A stretch of 64,000 nt of DNA. Source: Streptomyces coelicoflavus. GTDB taxonomy: Bacteria; Actinomycetota; Actinomycetes; Streptomycetales; Streptomycetaceae. Below, piece by piece: positions 60,552 through 64,000 of the stretch. Made by a program: the position numbers and the translations under genes. Location: contig NZ_BEWB01000003.1 in NCBI RefSeq assembly GCF_003112555.1, positions 62,001 to 126,000 of the forward strand, in the 5' to 3' direction. Position 1 is the stretch's first letter. Every line of letters begins with the position of its first letter. A model generated the notes under the pieces. It did no database searches. It saw only the letters and a program-made list of their open reading frames with translations, and was not told the origin of the DNA.

Positions 60552-61022
60552 ATGGCACCGAGCATCGCGACGAACACCCGCGTTTCCCTGGACGAGTTGC
60601 TGGACTTCGTACGCCCCCGGCACCGGGCGATCCTGCTGACCCGGCGGGCCGACGGCAGCCCCCAGGGGTCACCGCTGACCTGCGGGGTCGACGACTCCGG
60701 CCGGATCGTCGTCTCGACGTACCCCGAACGGGCCAAGACCCGCAACGCGCGCCGCGACGCCCGGGTCAGCCTCATCGTGCTCAGCGACGAGTGGAACGGC
60801 CCGTGGGTCCAGATCGACGGCACCGCCGAGGTCGTCGACTCCCCGGAGTCCGTGGAGCCGCTCGTGGAGTACTTCCGCAACATCTCCGGCGAGCACCCCG
60901 ACTGGGACGAGTACCGGCAGGCCATGGTCAAGCAGGGCAAGTCCATCATCCGGGTGACCCCGCAGAAGTGGGGACCGGTGGCGACGGGCGGCTTCCCGGC
61001 CCGGCTGGCGGCGGACGACTGA
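60552..61022 (+). CDS. PPOX-class, probably F420-dependent protein
   Basis: A 156-residue split-barrel flavin/deazaflavin-binding protein: VSLDELLDFVRPRHRAILLTRRADGSPQGSPLTCGVDDSGRIVVSTYPERAKTRNARRDARVSLIVLSDEWNGPWVQIDGTAEVVD, typical of the F420-binding PPOX group in actinobacteria. It would act as an oxidoreductase in the cytoplasm. The substrate is unknown and the gene stands alone. Confidence 0.87.
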   Translation: MAPSIATNTRVSLDELLDFVRPRHRAILLTRRADGSPQGSPLTCGVDDSGRIVVSTYPERAKTRNARRDARVSLIVLSDEWNGPWVQIDGTAEVVDSPESVEPLVEYFRNISGEHPDWDEYRQAMVKQGKSIIRVTPQKWGPVATGGFPARLAADD

Positions 61023-61082
61023 GGGCGGCCCCGGCCCGGGGGTGGCCGGGAATCGCCGGCCCCGTGGGCGGCCGGCTCCGGG

Positions 61083-61841
61083 TCAGCCCCGTTCCACCAT
61101 CGCGTCGATGCCCGCGACGAGCAGGTCGAGGGCAAACTCGAAGTCCCGGTCCAGCATCTCCGCGACGGTGTCGCCGCCCCGGGCCGCCATGATGTCCCGG
61201 GCGTCCTCGATGACGCCCCCGGTGTCCGGCATCTCGGTCACCGCGCTCATGGAGTCCTGGAAGTACTCGTCCGGGCTCAGCCCGGTGTCCGCCACCCGCG
61301 CGAGGAAGCGGCCCTCGATGGTGCCGTAGCCGTAGACGAACTGGAAGACGGCGGCGATGGCGCCGGTCAGGCGGTACGCGGGCAGTCCGCTGCGGCGCAC
61401 GACGTTCTGCACCGACCGGGAGAAGGCCAGCGAGTGCGGCCCGATGTTGAGGTAGGTGCCGACCAGCGGGGACGACCAGGGGTGGCGCCCCAGCAGCGCC
61501 CGGTTCTCCCGGGCCAGGGCGCGCAGCTCCTCGCGCCAGTCGAGACCGGCGTCCGGGTCGGGGTGGCGCAGCTCGCCGAACACGGCGTCCAGGGCGAGTT
61601 CGAGCAGCTCGTCCTTGGTGTCGACGTACCAGTAGACGGACATCGCGGTGACGTTCAGCTCGGCGGCCAGGCGGCGCATGGAGAACCCCGCCAGTCCCTC
61701 GGCGTCCAGCAGCCGGACGGTGACCCGGATGATCCGGTCCCGGTCGAGCCCGGAGGGCTGTGCCGCGCGCCGCCCGCTGCGCCGTCCCTCCCCGTTCAGC
61801 CACACACTGGCCCGTGGCCCCTGCCGCCCTGCCTTCGCCAT
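61083..61841 (-). CDS. TetR-family transcriptional regulator
   Basis: A 252-residue regulator with a TetR_N helix-turn-helix (DRDRIIRVTVRLLDAEGLAGFSMRRLAAELNVTAMSVYWYVDTKDELL) and a long C-terminal ligand domain. It is on the same strand as, and 144 bases downstream of, the MFS pseudogene. The 35-bp palindrome at 63528-63562 before the MFS start is its likely operator, so it was the MFS repressor. ATG 61841 with GAGGTAGG upstream is used. Confidence 0.9.
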   Translation of the reverse strand: MAKAGRQGPRASVWLNGEGRRSGRRAAQPSGLDRDRIIRVTVRLLDAEGLAGFSMRRLAAELNVTAMSVYWYVDTKDELLELALDAVFGELRHPDPDAGLDWREELRALARENRALLGRHPWSSPLVGTYLNIGPHSLAFSRSVQNVVRRSGLPAYRLTGAIAAVFQFVYGYGTIEGRFLARVADTGLSPDEYFQDSMSAVTEMPDTGGVIEDARDIMAARGGDTVAEMLDRDFEFALDLLVAGIDAMVERG

Positions 61842-61985
61842 GCGCACCTACCTCGCTCTCACCCTCACGGGTCATGCTAGGCGCCCGCTCAGGGGCACGG
61901 GGCGTGACCGCAAGCGGCTCCGCCGCGCGGGCGCGACCAGCCACAACGGCGCCGCAGCCGCACGTCTTCGCCGCCGTCCGGGCTC

Positions 61986-63525
61986 TCAGGCGCCGACTCG
62001 CTCCGCCCTCCGCAGCAACACCGCCGCCACCGCACCGCCCAGCAACACCGCCACCGCCCCCACCAACTGGCTGCTCTCCACGCCGGAGGAGAACGCGTCG
62101 AGGACCCGCCCCCGCTCCCCCTCCCCCCGTGCCGAGGCCAGCGCCGCAGGGAGCGACGCCGCCGCGACGGGCGTCAGCGCCGCGAACCGAGAGGTCAGCA
62201 CCGCGCCCAGCACGGCCACGCCCAGGCCGTTGCCGAACTCCGCCAGCGTGCCGTTGACCCCGGCGCCGACCCCTGCTTTGGCCGGCGGGATCGCGCTCAT
62301 CAGCGCGTGGGCCATCGCCGGGTTGCCGAGCGCGCACCCCACACCGATCAGCAGCAGCCCCAGCAGGGTGCCCGCGTATCCCTGCCCGGTCAGCGTCGCG
62401 ACGGCCACCAGGCCCGCCGACATCAGCACCATGCTGAGCAGCACCGCCACCGGCGTGCCGAGCCTGGCCAGCCACTTCGCCGCCACGCCGGAGAAGTTCA
62501 GCAGCACCACCGTCAGCGCCAGCGGCGCGGTCCGCAGCCCGGCCTCCAGCGGGCCGTACCCGAGGACGAACTGGAGGTGCTGGGTGAGCAGGAACAGCGC
62601 CCCGCCCATCCCGAAGGTGATCAGCACGAGACCGGCCACCGCGCCGGTGAACCGCTGGTCGCGGAAGAAGGTGAGGTCGAGCATCGGGTACGGGACGCGG
62701 CTCTCCCAGTGGGCGAAGAGGGCGAGTACTCCGACGGCTACGGCGGCCGTGGCCAGGACCCGGCCCGACGTCCAGCCGTACTCGGGGCCGGAGATGATCG
62801 CGTAGACCAGTGCGGCCATGCCGATCGTGGACAGGACGGCGCCGAGCAGGTCGGGGCGGTCGCCCTGCCGGTTCTTCGACTCCGGGACCAGGGTCACGAC
62901 GGCGACCAGCCCGAGGGCCACCACCGGCAGGTTGATCAGGAAGATCGCTCCCCACCAGAAGTGGTCGAGGACGAAGTCGCCGATCAGCGGCCCGCAGGCG
63001 AAGCCGAGCGCGCTGACCGCGCTCCAGACACCGATCGCCTTCGCGTGCTCGGCGGGCGCGAAGATCTGCATGACCACGGCGAGCGTGGTGGTCAGCAGCA
63101 GGGCACCGCCGACGCCCATGCCGGCCCGCGCCGCGATCAACTGGCCGGTGGTGTCCGCGAGTCCGGCCGCCAGTGAGCCGACGCCGAACAGGGCGAGGCC
63201 GGTGGCCAGCATCTTCCTGCGGCCGATGGGGGTCCCCCCGCGCCCTTAAGGCGTGGGGGAGGTCGGCCGCGCTGCCGGCGGTGAGCAGCAGGCCGGACTG
63301 GACGAGCGAGTAGGCGTTGATCATCCACTGGATGTCCGAGGTGGCCGCGCCCAGCTCGTCGGTGAGCGAGGGGATGGCCACGTTCAGCACGGTGTTGTCC
63401 AGGACCACCGTCAGCTGGGCGAGGCTGATGACACCGAGGATCAGCCAGCGCTGCGGGTGGCCCTGGACCGGGGGCGCGGGTTCCCGTTCCCGGTCCTTGG
63501 CGGATTCCTGGGGCGACGTCGTCAT
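61986..63525 (-). pseudogene. MFS drug exporter (DHA2/EmrB type), frameshifted by a small palindrome
   Basis: The N-terminal 67 codons (WLILGVISLAQLTVVLDNTVLNVAIPSL ... LLLTAGSAAD) are in one frame and the rest (MLATGLALFGVGSLAAGLADTTG ... through helix 14) in another. The break lies at an inserted 34-base palindrome (63228-63261) exactly where DRIGRRKML would be expected; the net gain is 31 bases, giving a +1 frameshift. The downstream part (61986-63212, 408 residues) is otherwise intact. The gene may be dead, or translated in two parts. It is controlled by the 35-bp palindrome before its start. Confidence 0.85.
63228..63261. mobile_element. Small palindromic insertion in the MFS gene
   Basis: GGGGGTCCCCCCGCGCCC - TTAA - GGCGTGGGGGAG is a near-palindrome that interrupts the MFS frame. 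It shares its ends with the intergenic repeat at 42700-42739, so it looks like one copy of a dispersed Streptomyces palindromic family. Confidence 0.75.
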
Positions 63526-63527
63526 GC

Positions 63528-63562
63528 TGTACAGCGTATAGGAGACTCCTATACGCTGTACA
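63528..63562. promoter_or_regulatory. 35-bp perfect palindrome, TetR operator before the MFS gene
   Basis: TGTACAGCGTATAGGAG, one central A, then CTCCTATACGCTGTACA: 17-base arms with no mismatch. It sits two bases before the MFS start, so the promoter and start lie in it. Nearby TetR gene is the likely binder. Confidence 0.88.
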
Positions 63563-63586
63563 ACGGTTTCGCGTCCGGGACGGCGG

Positions 63587-64000
63587 TCAGGCCGTCGGCG
63601 ACGTCAGGTCGTAGAAGGTGGCCGAGCCGACCGTCACCTCCTTGAAATTGGCCTCGACCCACGAGGTGATCCGGGACGCGGTACCGGAGTCGCCGCCCAT
63701 GCCACCCCCCGCGCCGCCACCGATGAAGTAGTGGATCCGGCCGTCAGCCACGTACTTCTTGAACTGGGCCGGCGTCGGCGACGGGTCGGTGCCGTTGAAG
63801 CCGCCGATCGCCATCACCGGGTCGCCGGTGCCGAGCTGGTAGCTCGCGGCGTTCTGGGAGCCGACCGAGGCGGCAACCCAGGTGTAGGCGTCGGCGTCGG
63901 TCTCCAGCAGCTTCTTCGCCTCGTCGCCGACCTCGGCGCCGTTGAGCAGGCCGCCCATGCCGCCGCCGCCCGCGCCCATGCGGCCGCCTTCGCCGGACGG
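63587..64000 (-). CDS. Membrane glycosyltransferase (GT39/ArnT-like), C-terminal part
   Basis: The visible frame (about 131 residues from an internal Met, continuing off the window) has a Gly-rich start, then DADAYTWVAASVGSQNAASYQLGTGDPVMAIGGFNGTDPSPTPAQFKKYVADGRIHYFIGG and a WVEANFKEVTVGSATFYDLT end. This is the outer C-terminal domain of actinomycete GT39/YkcB-type mannosyl- or arabinosyltransferases, which carry about 11 helices upstream. Its true start is outside the window. Confidence 0.85.
   Translation of the reverse strand, partial: PSGEGGRMGAGGGGMGGLLNGAEVGDEAKKLLETDADAYTWVAASVGSQNAASYQLGTGDPVMAIGGFNGTDPSPTPAQFKKYVADGRIHYFIGGGAGGGMGGDSGTASRITSWVEANFKEVTVGSATFYDLTSPTA

Noticed and set aside
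60946..63525. An 859-codon continuous leftward frame over the MFS and TetR genes
   Set aside because: After residue 67 it reads the wrong frame; the true MFS helices lie in another frame after the palindrome.

Overview
The window is very GC-rich (about 70 percent or more in most lines I sampled), with GTG starts, ATGA and GTGA stop-start overlaps and strong G/C third-position bias. Gene content and order (purL-purQ-purS, a second lsr2, purC, purD, dnaX, upp, tadA, tandem sigF-type sigma genes) point to a Streptomyces chromosome, core region, close to the S. coelicolor group. That match is from memory of the gene order, not from a search.

Region 1 (1-15.7 kb) is conserved core. A translationally coupled purine operon fragment (purS-purQ-purL, minus strand) is followed by an Lsr2-type nucleoid protein, tRNA-Gly genes, an ABC exporter with a two-component system (four overlapping genes), another tRNA-Gly, purC, a dimethylformamidase-like protein, an M48-like membrane protein that has lost its metal site, purD, dnaX and the small SRP RNA.

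Region 2 (15.73-30.43 kb) is an integrated conjugative element of the AICE type. It sits in the 3' end of tRNA-Ser(GGA) and is bounded by an 88-bp perfect direct repeat. It holds a tyrosine integrase, excisionase, prim-pol and P-loop replication proteins, a TraB/FtsK transfer ATPase, Spd-like membrane proteins, a C5 cytosine methyltransferase with a second long ORF nested in it, a GntR/UTRA repressor with inverted operators, and a GNAT protein. At the distal end lies a cargo of clearly lower GC: an ABC-type ATPase followed by a DUF4435/TOPRIM protein, the architecture of the PARIS (AriA-AriB) anti-phage system. TGACGC iterons lie between xis and rep, and CAGGGAGGC repeats lie beside traB; these are candidate origin and transfer sites.

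Region 3 (30.4-48.2 kb) is chromosomal accessory and core: a secreted/membrane protein pair, a glycerol facilitator, a zinc dehydrogenase, a CopC-CopD fusion, a coupled SDR/cupin/GNAT/penicillin-acylase operon divergent from a siderophore-interacting protein across an iron box, a HhH protein lacking the usual catalytic residues, an HdeD-like protein, upp, tadA with its partner, and tRNA-Ser(CGA).

Region 4 (48.2-64 kb) begins with a short segment flanked by 27-bp direct repeats, carrying a secreted crystallin-like protein and two related HTH-transmembrane proteins. It then has a Dabb protein, the tandem sigma factors (sigF and sigN by context), a MarR-regulated MFS exporter fused to carboxypeptidase-regulatory repeats with a YceI partner, two GAF-ANTAR proteins, a STAS protein, a PPOX/F420-type protein, and a TetR gene next to an MFS gene frameshifted by a small palindromic element. 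The window ends inside a GT39-like membrane glycosyltransferase gene.
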